From Limiplasma sp045538465 (lineage in GTDB: Bacteria; Bacillota; Clostridia; Christensenellales; Aristaeellaceae): DNA of 52,512 nt. The stretch spans positions 1 through 52,512 of the forward strand of contig JAZSRK010000088.1 of NCBI GenBank assembly GCA_045538465.1, in the 5' to 3' direction. This document shows, piece by piece, positions 23,344-31,079 of this stretch. Position 1 is the stretch's first letter; the number at the start of each line of letters is the position of its first letter. The notes under the pieces are model-generated. The model saw only the letters and a list, made by a program, of their open reading frames with translations, searched no databases and was not told the DNA's origin. A program made the position numbers and the translations under genes.

Positions 23344-23372
23344 ATTTTACACATTTTCGATCTATGTGTCAA
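23344..23372 (-). promoter_or_regulatory. Promoter of the oligosaccharide/GH3 operon, with a long leader
   Basis: Minus-strand TTGACA (23367-23372) and TAAAAT (23344-23349), 17 bases apart. The transcript start near 23337 leaves a leader of almost 200 bases. The leader contains CTTTTGG-GCGA-CCAAAAG (a GNRA-loop hairpin), ATGCAT-TAAG-ATGCAT, and GAATCTA/TAGATTC, but no open reading frame or terminator. Confidence 0.7.
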
Positions 23373-23473
23373 TACCTCATATTATTTTGGACATTTTTAT
23401 GCAACTTTGCTGTTTGTTCATAATTTCATTGAAAAAATGCCCCGGCGGTCTTCTTTCCCTCCATAAACAAAAA

Positions 23474-23500
23474 TCCCTGCGCCGCATTGCGGCGCAGGGA
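23474..23500 (-). terminator. Terminator of rny
   Basis: Twelve-base perfect arms, TCCCTGCGCCGC and GCGGCGCAGGGA, around three bases, with TTTTTGTTT following on the minus strand. The stretch 23501-23643 between it and rny holds no gene, only GC-rich dyads. Confidence 0.85.
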
Positions 23501-23643
23501 GCGGGTGCAGGGAGACGGAGGGAAGCCCCTGCCCAGTGGGCACAACGGCGTAGCCGTTAGCGACCCGCAGTCGTCAACCGAAGCAAGTACAGGCCACGGT
23601 AGGAGACTGTACGCCCACTGAGGTTGCGGGTCGGAGCCCCTGC

Positions 23644-25185
23644 TTACTTGGCAAACTCGGTAGACCGGGTCTCACGAATAACGTTGACTCGGATCTGGCC
23701 GGGGTATTCCAGTTCCTTTTCGATGCGCTTGGCCACTTCCTTGGCCAGCACCTTGGTGCCCTCGTCGGTAACGTCTTCGGGCTTGACCATGATGCGAACT
23801 TCACGGCCGGACTGGATGGCAAAGCACTTTTCAACGCCCTGGAAGCTGTTGGCGATCTCCTCCAGCTTTTCGAGGCGCTTGATGTAGTTTTCCAGAGACT
23901 CACGGCGGGCACCGGGGCGGGCGGCAGAGATAGCGTCGGCGGCCTGCACCAGTACGGCTTCGATGGTCTGAGGCTCCACATCGTTGTGGTGGGCAAGGAT
24001 GGCGTGGATCACGTCGGGGCTCTCGCGGTACTTGCGGGCCAGCTCGGCGCCCAAGGTAACGTGGGTGCCTTCGGCTTCATGGTCTACGCCCTTGCCGATA
24101 TCGTGCAAAAGACCGGCGCGCTTGGCCAGAGCCACATCAGCGCCCAGCTCGGCAGCCATCATGCCAGCCAGATGGCTGACTTCGATGGAGTGCTTGAGCA
24201 CGTTCTGGCCGTAGGAGGTGCGGTAACGCAAACGGCCAAGGATCTTGACCAGCTCGTGGTGGATGCCGTGCTGATGGGTTTCAAACACAGCCTGATCGCC
24301 AGCTTCGCGGATCTGCTGATCCACTTCCTTGCGGGCTTTTTCCACCATCTCTTCGATGCGGGCGGGGTGGATGCGGCCATCCATGATGAGGCGCTCCACG
24401 GCGATGCGGGCGATCTCACGGCGGACGGGATCAAAAGCGCTGACGATGACGGCCTCGGGGGTGTCATCGATGATCAGGTCAACGCCGGTGGCGGTTTCAA
24501 GGGCGCGGATGTTGCGGCCTTCACGGCCGATGATGCGGCCCTTCATATCATCGTTGGGCAGGTTGATAACGGAAACGGTGGTCTCGGCAACGTGGTCGGC
24601 AGCGCACTTCTGAATGGCCAGCGCAATGATGTTGCGGGCCTTCTTTTCGCCCTCCTCACGGGCCTTGGTCTCGATCTCGCGAACCATGGCGGCGGCGGAA
24701 TGGTAGGCATCCTTCTGGATGCGGCTCACCAGCATCTGGCAGGCTTCGTCCTGAGTCATGCCGGCGATGCGCTCCATCTCCTGCACTTGCTTGTCTTTGC
24801 CTTTTTCCAGCTCGTCCCATTCCTTCTGCAGCTCGGTCTGCTTCTGGTTGAGGGTCTCTTCGCGGGCTTCCAGATTGTCTTGCTTCTTATCTAAGGACTC
24901 TTCGCGCTGCAGGATGCGGCGCTCGCTGCGCTGCACTTCGGCGCGGCGTTCTTTGCATTCCCGGTCCAACTCGGTCTTCAGGCGAAGCACTTCTTCTTTG
25001 GCTTCGAGAATGGTCTCTTTTTTCTTTTCGTCAGCCTTGCGCTGAGCGTCTTCCAACAGGTTGCGGGCGTATTCTTCGGTGCGACCGATACGCTTTTCGC
25101 TGGCCTGTTTACGGTATTGATAACCGCCCACGATACCGGCAGCAGCCGTTGCCAGGGCGATCAGGATCGTCCATACGATTCCCAT
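23644..25185 (-). CDS. rny: Ribonuclease Y (513 aa)
   Basis: Membrane-anchored endoribonuclease that starts mRNA decay in Firmicutes. A single N-terminal helix (3-22) is followed by a long charged coiled coil (about 28-200), a KH domain with GRIIGREGRN at 216-225, and an HD domain with His361-Asp362 in LLHDIGKG and the downstream AHHNDVEP. Length (513) and order match the family precisely. ATG 25185 has AAAGGAGCGAAAAAGAGCCT before it, with somewhat long spacing. It sits behind a leader of about 366 bases that appears to hold an independent RNA. Confidence 0.96.
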   Translation of the reverse strand: MGIVWTILIALATAAAGIVGGYQYRKQASEKRIGRTEEYARNLLEDAQRKADEKKKETILEAKEEVLRLKTELDRECKERRAEVQRSERRILQREESLDKKQDNLEAREETLNQKQTELQKEWDELEKGKDKQVQEMERIAGMTQDEACQMLVSRIQKDAYHSAAAMVREIETKAREEGEKKARNIIALAIQKCAADHVAETTVSVINLPNDDMKGRIIGREGRNIRALETATGVDLIIDDTPEAVIVSAFDPVRREIARIAVERLIMDGRIHPARIEEMVEKARKEVDQQIREAGDQAVFETHQHGIHHELVKILGRLRYRTSYGQNVLKHSIEVSHLAGMMAAELGADVALAKRAGLLHDIGKGVDHEAEGTHVTLGAELARKYRESPDVIHAILAHHNDVEPQTIEAVLVQAADAISAARPGARRESLENYIKRLEKLEEIANSFQGVEKCFAIQSGREVRIMVKPEDVTDEGTKVLAKEVAKRIEKELEYPGQIRVNVIRETRSTEFAK

Positions 25186-25279
25186 AGGCTCTTTTTCGCT
25201 CCTTTCCTTTCTGTGATTGGCGTTTCATGCTCTGTTGATTCTCGGGTATGTACGGCTTGACGGGCTCTTCTGACAACGC

Positions 25280-25551
25280 AAAAAAGCCGAGGAGCCAAGC
25301 TCGTTCGGCAGCTGTTGATACAGATGGATACACCTATGGTAGGTACACCTGTGGCGTACGAGCTACAGATAGATGCAGTGCCGCTATATCCTTGAAAGCC
25401 TGCTTTGCAGGACAGACCATACGCTCAAAAGATCCCTGCCCGCTGGTTGACCACCAAGGTATGCGGGCGGCGGAAAAATCAAAACCCATGCTGGATATAT
25501 CTGAAAAACAGCGGAACCCGCGCACCGGATGCGCCAAGTTCATGTGCCGAC
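25280..25551 (-). ncRNA. Candidate small RNA or attenuated leader upstream of rny, about 270 nt
   Basis: A perfect promoter starts this transcript near 25551, and a hairpin with T6 (CCGAACGAGC with GCTCCTCGG, 25286-25308, T-run 25280-25285) ends it before rny. Inside are strong local stems: GCCCGC/GCGGGC enclosing TGGT/ACCA near 25430-25460, CCTGC-AAA-GCAGG near 25403, TATATCC/GGATATA pairing distant segments, and TCGGCA near the 5' end matching TGCCGA before the terminator. A 69-codon frame inside has no ribosome site and starts only some eight bases from the transcript start. I do not see the SRP, RNase P, tmRNA or T-box core motifs; 6S RNA cannot be judged by eye. Confidence 0.5.
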
Positions 25552-25557
25552 AGAGAT

Positions 25558-25586
25558 ATTATATAGGTAGCATGCGTCTGTGTCAA
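25558..25586 (-). promoter_or_regulatory. Consensus promoter before the rny leader RNA
   Basis: TTGACA (25581-25586) and TATAAT (25558-25563) on the minus strand, 17 bases apart, with no mismatch to consensus. It is the strongest promoter in the window, which is unexpected for an RNase Y gene alone. Confidence 0.85.
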
Positions 25587-25767
25587 GGGTGGAAGAATGA
25601 CAGAAAAGCATGAAAAACAGATGCTTTTTTCGTGTGGCACACGTGTTTTGAAAGGGGTAAAAAAGAGATGTCATTTTGATTAAAAGTGCCTTCACAATAT
25701 TAACAAGAAAACTTCTTTTAGTTGAACAGGAATACTTCATATTATAAATATATTATAAATGAAAGTT

Positions 25768-25796
25768 TTGACACGAATGAATAGATGTGCTATGCT
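25768..25796 (+). promoter_or_regulatory. Promoter of the small membrane protein gene
   Basis: TTGACA (25768-25773), 17 bases, TATGCT (25791-25796). A/T-rich sequence upstream could act as an UP element. A 17-codon frame starting at 25832 (MLKKERAVGFVIGMKGC) ends just before the gene and might be a leader peptide. Confidence 0.65.
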
Positions 25797-25888
25797 CAAA
25801 GCAATAAATACCCAATGATAGGCGATTTGCAATGCTGAAGAAAGAACGTGCGGTCGGCTTTGTGATCGGTATGAAAGGCTGTTGATGA

Positions 25889-26131
25889 ATGATGAAAAAA
25901 CCTTCTGTACATTCCATTATGCTGGCGCTGGTAGGCGGTTATCTGCTGTACACGGCTTACCTGCTGTTTGATAAGCTGCGCACCGGCGCACAGGAGATGC
26001 CCTTTGGGCTGGCTGTGGCGGCGATCGTTTTGTTTGGGCTGGCAGGCATCGGCGTACTTTGGTATGCGTATAAAATATATCAGGATGGCAAACGGGCGGA
26101 GCAAAACGAGGATGAAAATGAGCTAAAATGA
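25889..26131 (+). CDS. Small two-helix membrane protein of unknown function (80 aa)
   Basis: Not recognised. It begins MMKKPSVHS, has helices at about 10-27 and 41-63, and ends in an acidic hydrophilic tail (AEQNEDENELK). This hairpin topology with a charged tail is seen in many unrelated small bacterial proteins. Two ATG codons (25889, 25892) are adjacent; the ribosome site is weak. It has a good promoter of its own and precedes the monosaccharide transporter, which has a separate promoter, so a shared role is not implied. Confidence 0.65.
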   Translation: MMKKPSVHSIMLALVGGYLLYTAYLLFDKLRTGAQEMPFGLAVAAIVLFGLAGIGVLWYAYKIYQDGKRAEQNEDENELK

Positions 26132-26215
26132 TCTGATTGTCTTCAGACAGGTACAAGAATGCATTGAAAACACTGGATTTTCAAAAATTTGGAATTAAAA
26201 AGTTGCAAAAGGTTC

Positions 26216-26244
26216 TTTACAAACCTCTGTGAGATGTGTATAAT
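26216..26244 (+). promoter_or_regulatory. Promoter of the monosaccharide transporter operon
   Basis: TTTACA (26216-26221), 17 bases, TATAAT (26239-26244). A dyad TGAAAA/TTTTCA at 26165-26183 lies about 35 bases upstream and could bind an activator. A canonical catabolite (cre) site was not found. Confidence 0.7.
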
Positions 26245-26290
26245 ATGTCCAGAACTTTTCCGTAAAATAAATAAAAAAGGAGTGTTTATC

Positions 26291-27394
26291 GTGAAAAAGT
26301 TCGTATCTTTGCTGCTGGCTCTGGTTATGATCCTGAGCGTGTTCTCCATCGCTACCGCCGAGGAAACCAAGAAGGTCGGTATCTCCATGCCCACCCAGTC
26401 CCTCGAGCGCTGGAACCGTGACGGCTCCTACCTGAAGGCCGAATTCGAAAAGGCTGGCTACGAAGCCATCCTGACCTACTCCGACAACGACGCTGGCCGT
26501 CAGGTCAACGACATTCAGAACATGCTGGCTGAGGGCGTTGATGTTCTCGTTATCTCCGCTATCGATGCCGAAGCTCTGAACACCGTTATGGACGAAGCTG
26601 CTTCCGCTGGCGTGCCCGTCATCGCCTACGACCGCCTCATCCTCAACGACGCTGTTACCTACTATGTATCTTTCGACAACTACACCGTCGGTAAGCTGCA
26701 GGGTCAGTACGTTGAAACCGCTCTGGATCTGGCCAACGCTGGTGACAAGGTTTACAACATCGAGTTCACCGCTGGCGATCCCGCCGACACCAACGCTACC
26801 TACTTCTTCAACGGTGCTTTCGACACCCTGAAGCCCTACATCGACGCTGGCACCCTGAACGTTGTGTCTGGCCAGACCGACTTCCAGCAGGTTGCTACCG
26901 CTCAGTGGAACACCGACAACGCTCTGAACCGCGCTTCCAACGTGCTGGCTTCCTACTATGCCGACGGCACTCAGCTGGATGTGTGGCTGTGCTCCAACGA
27001 CTCCACCGCTCTGGGCGTTGCTCAGGCTATCGAGTCTGACTATGCTGGCACCAACGCTGTTATCGTGACCGGTCAGGACGGCGACGTTGCCAACCTGGCT
27101 AACATCGTGGATGGCAAGCAGACCATGACCGTTTACAAGAACGTTATGGACGAAGCTGTTGTTACCCTGGCTCTGGTCCAGGCCATGTTCGCTGGCGAAG
27201 TGGACGGCGCTGCTCTGGTTGAGACCTTCGGCGTTGCTTGCGCTTACGACACCGAGTCCTACGAAAAGACTCCTGGCAACAAGGTTGAGTCCTTCCTGCT
27301 GGTTCCCACCACTGTGACCAAGGACAACCTGCAGTACCTGGTTGACATCGGCCTGTACGAAATGGGCGCTGATGGCTATCTGGTAGCCAAGTAA
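26291..27394 (+). CDS. chvE: Monosaccharide ABC transporter substrate-binding protein, ChvE-like (367 aa)
   Basis: Periplasmic-binding-protein family receptor for sugars such as glucose, galactose, arabinose or xylose. A signal peptide (MKKFVSLLLALVMILSVFSI) ends near ATA-EET at residue 23 without a lipobox Cys. The sugar-binding fold shows GISMPTQSLERWNRD, VLVISAIDAEALN, VIAYDRLI, and VWLCSNDSTALGVAQA, all as in ChvE. The start is GTG 26291 behind AAAAAGGAG. Codon use is extremely biased (GCT, GTT, AAC, CTG), pointing to very high expression. A terminator follows, before the ATPase gene. Confidence 0.92.
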   Translation: MKKFVSLLLALVMILSVFSIATAEETKKVGISMPTQSLERWNRDGSYLKAEFEKAGYEAILTYSDNDAGRQVNDIQNMLAEGVDVLVISAIDAEALNTVMDEAASAGVPVIAYDRLILNDAVTYYVSFDNYTVGKLQGQYVETALDLANAGDKVYNIEFTAGDPADTNATYFFNGAFDTLKPYIDAGTLNVVSGQTDFQQVATAQWNTDNALNRASNVLASYYADGTQLDVWLCSNDSTALGVAQAIESDYAGTNAVIVTGQDGDVANLANIVDGKQTMTVYKNVMDEAVVTLALVQAMFAGEVDGAALVETFGVACAYDTESYEKTPGNKVESFLLVPTTVTKDNLQYLVDIGLYEMGADGYLVAK

Positions 27395-27451
27395 TTAAAA
27401 ACGTTGGTAAAACCCGATAAGGGAATGCTAACATAAACAGTTACGCTGTTT

Positions 27452-27478
27452 GGGCGGGGCATAACGCCCCGCCCTTTT
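27452..27478 (+). terminator. Intercistronic terminator between chvE and mmsA
   Basis: GGGCGGGGC (27452-27460) pairs with GCCCCGCCC (27466-27474) followed by T4. It lies between the receptor gene and the membrane genes, so partial read-through or 3' stabilisation would yield more receptor than transporter. Confidence 0.75.
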
Positions 27479-27514
27479 CTTGAAAAACAGCGTATTTGAA
27501 AGGAGGAAACGAAC

Positions 27515-29050
27515 TTGGCAGACATCATTTTGGAAATGAAGTCGATCACCAAGGAATTTCCGGGCGTCAAAGCGCTGGATAACGTAAATTTGGTTGTGGA
27601 ACGCGGCGAGATCCACGCACTGATCGGTGAAAACGGCGCCGGCAAGTCCACATTGATGAATGTGCTGAGCGGTATCTATCCCTACGGCACTTACGAAGGT
27701 GAGATTTACTATAACGGTAAACTCTGCCAGTTCAAAACGCTGAAGGATTCCGAAGCTGAAAACATTGTTATTATTCATCAGGAGCTGGCTCTGATCCCGC
27801 TTTTGACCATTGGCGAGAACATGTTCCTTGGCAATGAGTTTAAAAATGCAGCCGGTGTGATCGACTGGGAAAAAACCTACTCCGAAGCGGAGAAACACAT
27901 GGAGCAGGTGGGGCTGAAGGAAAGTGCCCACTCGCTTATCAAGGATATTGGTACAGGTAAGCAGCAGTTGGTCGAAATTGCTAAGGCATTCTCCAAGAAC
28001 GTTAAGCTGCTTATTCTGGACGAACCTACCTCCTCCCTCAACGATGAGGATGCCAAAATGTTGCTGGACCTGCTGATGGAGTTTAAGAAGCAGGGCCTCA
28101 CCTCTATTATTATCACTCATAAGCTGAACGAAATTATTTACTGTGCCGACAAGGCCACCATCCTGCGCGATGGCGCCACCATCGAGACCTTGGTCAAGGG
28201 TGTGGATGATCTGAGCGAGGATCGTATCATCAAGGGCATGGTCGGCCGTTCTATGGACGACCGCTACCCCGAGCGTCAGCCCAATGTGCAGCCTGAAGTG
28301 GGTCTGGAAGTAAGAAACTGGACCGTTCATCATCCCCTCTACCCGGAGAAGGTGGTCGTGGATAATGTATCCTTCAAGGTGCATAAGGGCGAGGTCATCG
28401 GTTTTTCCGGTTTGCAGGGTGCTGGCCGTACCGAGTTGGCTATGTCTATCTTTGGTAAGAGCTACGGCACCGGCATTAGCGGCGAATTGGAGATCGGTGG
28501 TAATCCGATGGTGCTCAAGAGCCCGGTGGAAGCCATCCGCGCTGGTCTTGCCTATGTGACCGAGGACCGTAAGACCAATGGTCTGCTGCTGAATGAGAGT
28601 ATCCGTATGAACACCACATTGGCCCGCTTGGATAAGGTATCCAAGAATGGCATCATCGATGTGGAAAAGGAACGCCTCAGTGCCGAGCAGATGAAGAATG
28701 AGATGGGTACCAAGACCCCCAGCATCGAGCAGAAGATCGGCAACCTGTCCGGCGGCAACCAGCAAAAAGCTTTGCTGGGCAAGTGGATGTTTACCGAGCC
28801 GGATGTGCTGATTTTGGATGAACCCACCAGAGGTATCGACGTTGGCGCTAAGTTTGATATCTACTGCCTGATCAATCAGATGGTAGAGCAGGGCAAATGC
28901 GTCATCATGATCTCCTCCGAGCTGCCGGAGCTGCTGGGCATGACGGATCGCATCTATGTTATGAACGAAGGCAAACTGCTTGCTGAGCTGGATACCAAGG
29001 ATGCAACGCAGGAAAGCATCATGGGCTACATCCTTAGGGACAGCAAATGA
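27515..29050 (+). CDS. mmsA: Monosaccharide ABC transporter ATPase with two nucleotide-binding domains, MmsA/GguA-like (511 aa)
   Basis: Energises sugar import. The first domain has Walker A GENGAGKST near residue 42, signature GTGKQQLVEIA and Walker B LLILDEPTSSL. The second has the degenerate A loop GLQGAGRTEL, signature LSGGNQQKALLG and Walker B LILDEPTRGIDVG, as usual for sugar ATPases of the RbsA/XylG type. Length is normal. The start is TTG 27515 after AAAGGAGG. It lies 120 bases downstream of chvE across a terminator, and 50 bases before the permease gene. Confidence 0.94.
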   Translation: MADIILEMKSITKEFPGVKALDNVNLVVERGEIHALIGENGAGKSTLMNVLSGIYPYGTYEGEIYYNGKLCQFKTLKDSEAENIVIIHQELALIPLLTIGENMFLGNEFKNAAGVIDWEKTYSEAEKHMEQVGLKESAHSLIKDIGTGKQQLVEIAKAFSKNVKLLILDEPTSSLNDEDAKMLLDLLMEFKKQGLTSIIITHKLNEIIYCADKATILRDGATIETLVKGVDDLSEDRIIKGMVGRSMDDRYPERQPNVQPEVGLEVRNWTVHHPLYPEKVVVDNVSFKVHKGEVIGFSGLQGAGRTELAMSIFGKSYGTGISGELEIGGNPMVLKSPVEAIRAGLAYVTEDRKTNGLLLNESIRMNTTLARLDKVSKNGIIDVEKERLSAEQMKNEMGTKTPSIEQKIGNLSGGNQQKALLGKWMFTEPDVLILDEPTRGIDVGAKFDIYCLINQMVEQGKCVIMISSELPELLGMTDRIYVMNEGKLLAELDTKDATQESIMGYILRDSK

Positions 29051-29100
29051 TCTTCTACATCAAAAGCAAGTGAAAATATATCAAAGGAGTGAGATCCACA

Positions 29101-30384
29101 ATGACAGCAAATGCAAATACTGCTGCTATTGCTAAGGACAACAGCAAGGGCAAGGTTGCCAAATTTCTTACGAAAAATACCATGACCATTGCCCTTGTGG
29201 TCGTATTCATTCTGTTTTACTTCCTGACGGAAGGCCGCCTGCTGTATGCGCAGAACATGTCTAACCTGCTGCTGCAGAACGGCTACGTGCTGGTTATGGC
29301 TTGCGGTATGCTGCTGTGCATCCTCACCGGCGGTAACATCGACTTGTCCGTTGGTTCCGTTATCTGCTTGACTGGCGGTATGGCGGCAGTGCTTATTACC
29401 AATTTTGGCTGGAACGTATACCTGACCATTGCTCTGTGCTTGAGCATCGGCTTGCTGGTAGGTATCTGGCAGGGCTTCTGGATCGGCTATGTGCGCATTC
29501 CTCCCTTCATTACTACCCTGTCCGGTATGTTCGTGTTCCGTGGTATCGGTCGTCTTATTTTGGATAGTAAGACCGTTGCCATTCAGAATGAAACCTTCAA
29601 AAACTTGTTTACTTCCTACATCACCATCCCCGGTCTGGATGGCAACATGGTGGTGGAGCTGAACAAGAAGGGCGAAGAAGTGACCAAGTGGGTCTACCAC
29701 AATGTGAAGACCGGTCTCGGTACCTTCAAAGCTTTCTCTCCCCTGATCATCGGAGCTGTGGCCGTGGTGGTCATTCTGTTCATGACCTTCCGCAGCCGTG
29801 CCGTCAAGAAGAAGAATGGCTATCATCAGAACAGCGCTTTGCTGGATTACGGCAAGAGCGCCATCATTGGTGCTGTGTTGCTGTGGTACTGCTTCCTGCT
29901 GAGCCAGTACAAGGGCATCTCTGTTATGCTGGTATGGGTGCTGGCCATCTGCCTCATCTATAACTTCATTACGTCCAAGACTTCCTTTGGCCGTTACTTC
30001 TACGCTGTGGGCGGCAACGAAAAGGCCACCCGCCTGTCTGGCATCAATACCAATAAGGTATACTTCTTGGCTTATGCCAACATGGGTCTGCTGGCTGGTC
30101 TGTGCGGTCTGTTGTGCCTTGCCCGCGTCGGTTCTGTTTCCGGTCAGACCGGTACTTCCTTTGAGATGGATGCTATCGGTTCCTGCTTCATCGGCGGCGC
30201 TTCCGCTTACGGCGGCGTTGGTACGGTCGGCGGCGTTGTGATCGGCGCCTTGCTGCTGGGCGTTATCAACATGGGTATGTCCATCATGGGTATTACCGAC
30301 TCCTGGCAGTACGTGGTCAAGGGTCTGGTATTGCTGGTAGCCGTTATCTTCGACGTTGTTTCCAGCCGTAAGAGCGGCAAGTAA
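29101..30384 (+). CDS. mmsB: Monosaccharide ABC transporter permease, MmsB/GguB-like (427 aa)
   Basis: Membrane channel of the importer. About ten to twelve helices are predicted, starting near 28-48. Family marks are GGNIDLSVGSVICLTGG near 80, VRIPPFITTLSGMFVFRG near 130, and near the end GSCFIGGASAYGGVGTVGGVVIGA. A polar insert of about 45 residues (roughly 165-210, rich in Lys, Asp and Thr) separates the two halves, typical of the longer GguB branch compared with RbsC. ATG 29101 has AAAGGAGTGAG upstream. No sugar isomerase or kinase follows; a terminator closes the operon. Confidence 0.93.
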   Translation: MTANANTAAIAKDNSKGKVAKFLTKNTMTIALVVVFILFYFLTEGRLLYAQNMSNLLLQNGYVLVMACGMLLCILTGGNIDLSVGSVICLTGGMAAVLITNFGWNVYLTIALCLSIGLLVGIWQGFWIGYVRIPPFITTLSGMFVFRGIGRLILDSKTVAIQNETFKNLFTSYITIPGLDGNMVVELNKKGEEVTKWVYHNVKTGLGTFKAFSPLIIGAVAVVVILFMTFRSRAVKKKNGYHQNSALLDYGKSAIIGAVLLWYCFLLSQYKGISVMLVWVLAICLIYNFITSKTSFGRYFYAVGGNEKATRLSGINTNKVYFLAYANMGLLAGLCGLLCLARVGSVSGQTGTSFEMDAIGSCFIGGASAYGGVGTVGGVVIGALLLGVINMGMSIMGITDSWQYVVKGLVLLVAVIFDVVSSRKSGK

Positions 30385-30418
30385 GAAAAACTTGTACGTT
30401 TGCCTGTAAAGTAAATAG

Positions 30419-30455
30419 AAAAAGCCATGCATCCAGCTAAGGTGCATGGCTTTTT
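30419..30455. terminator. Bidirectional terminator between mmsB and hpt
   Basis: Thirteen-base perfect arms, AAAAAGCCATGCA and TGCATGGCTTTTT, serve the convergent genes on both sides. Confidence 0.9.
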
Positions 30456-30518
30456 CTTTAAGCTGAAACACAAAAGGTGCAGGGAGATCATTCTCCTGCA
30501 CCTCGCATGTTCATCTTT

Positions 30519-31079
30519 TTACTTCCCCTCATAGATCCGGGGGCTCAGCACACCGATATCCGGCAAATTCCGATACCGCTCGGCATAATCCAAGCCGTAT
30601 CCCACCACAAAAGCATCGGGGATCTCGTAGCAGGAATAGTCCACCGTCAGCGGTACACGGCGGCGGGCGGGCTTATCCAGCAGGGAGCAGATGCGCAGGC
30701 TGGCCACGCCGCGGCTGTCCAGCACCTTTTTGAGGTAGCTGAGGGTGGTGCCGCTGTCTACGATGTCCTCCACAACGATCACATCCCGACCGTTGACGGA
30801 ACGCCCTAAGTCCTTTACCAGCTGTACTTCGCCGGTGGAGGAGGTACCGCTGCCGTAGGAGGAGACCACCATGAAGTCGATCTCCAAGGGTAGGTCGATC
30901 TGGCGGATCAGGTCGCAGAAAAACACGCTGGCACCCTTGAGAATGCAGACCATGACGGGCTTTTTGCCCTGATAATCCCGGGTGATGCGCTCGCCAAGCT
31001 GGGCAACTGCTTCTTTTAGCTGCGCTTGGGTGTAGAGAATGCTGTCCAGATCTTCGTACAGTGTCCATTTCTTATCCAT
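30519..31079 (-). CDS. hpt: Hypoxanthine phosphoribosyltransferase (186 aa)
   Basis: Salvages hypoxanthine and guanine into IMP and GMP using PRPP. The PRPP loop VIVVEDIVDSGTTL is at 100-113, preceded by the flexible-loop region VVSSYGSGTSSTGEV near 71, and followed by LLDKPARR and DAFVVGYGLDYAE (purine contacts). Length is normal. ATG 31079 follows AAAGGAGACGATCACC and overlaps the end of tilS by eight bases, which implies coupling. The tilS-hpt order is conserved in Firmicutes, where ftsH usually follows; here ftsH is not next, although an FtsH-like gene lies elsewhere in the window. Confidence 0.95.
   Translation of the reverse strand: MDKKWTLYEDLDSILYTQAQLKEAVAQLGERITRDYQGKKPVMVCILKGASVFFCDLIRQIDLPLEIDFMVVSSYGSGTSSTGEVQLVKDLGRSVNGRDVIVVEDIVDSGTTLSYLKKVLDSRGVASLRICSLLDKPARRRVPLTVDYSCYEIPDAFVVGYGLDYAERYRNLPDIGVLSPRIYEGK

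Noticed and set aside
25334..25543. Coding sequence of 69 residues in the rny leader
   Set aside because: No ribosome site, start only about eight bases from the predicted transcript start, and the sequence folds as RNA.
25832..25885. 17-codon leader peptide before the small membrane protein
   Set aside because: It has a plausible start but no clear ribosome site and no regulatory structure around it, so it is noted only with the promoter.
27428..30501. Two long minus-strand frames opposite mmsA and mmsB
   Set aside because: Both are antisense shadows of strongly biased genes; the sense products are complete, recognisable proteins.
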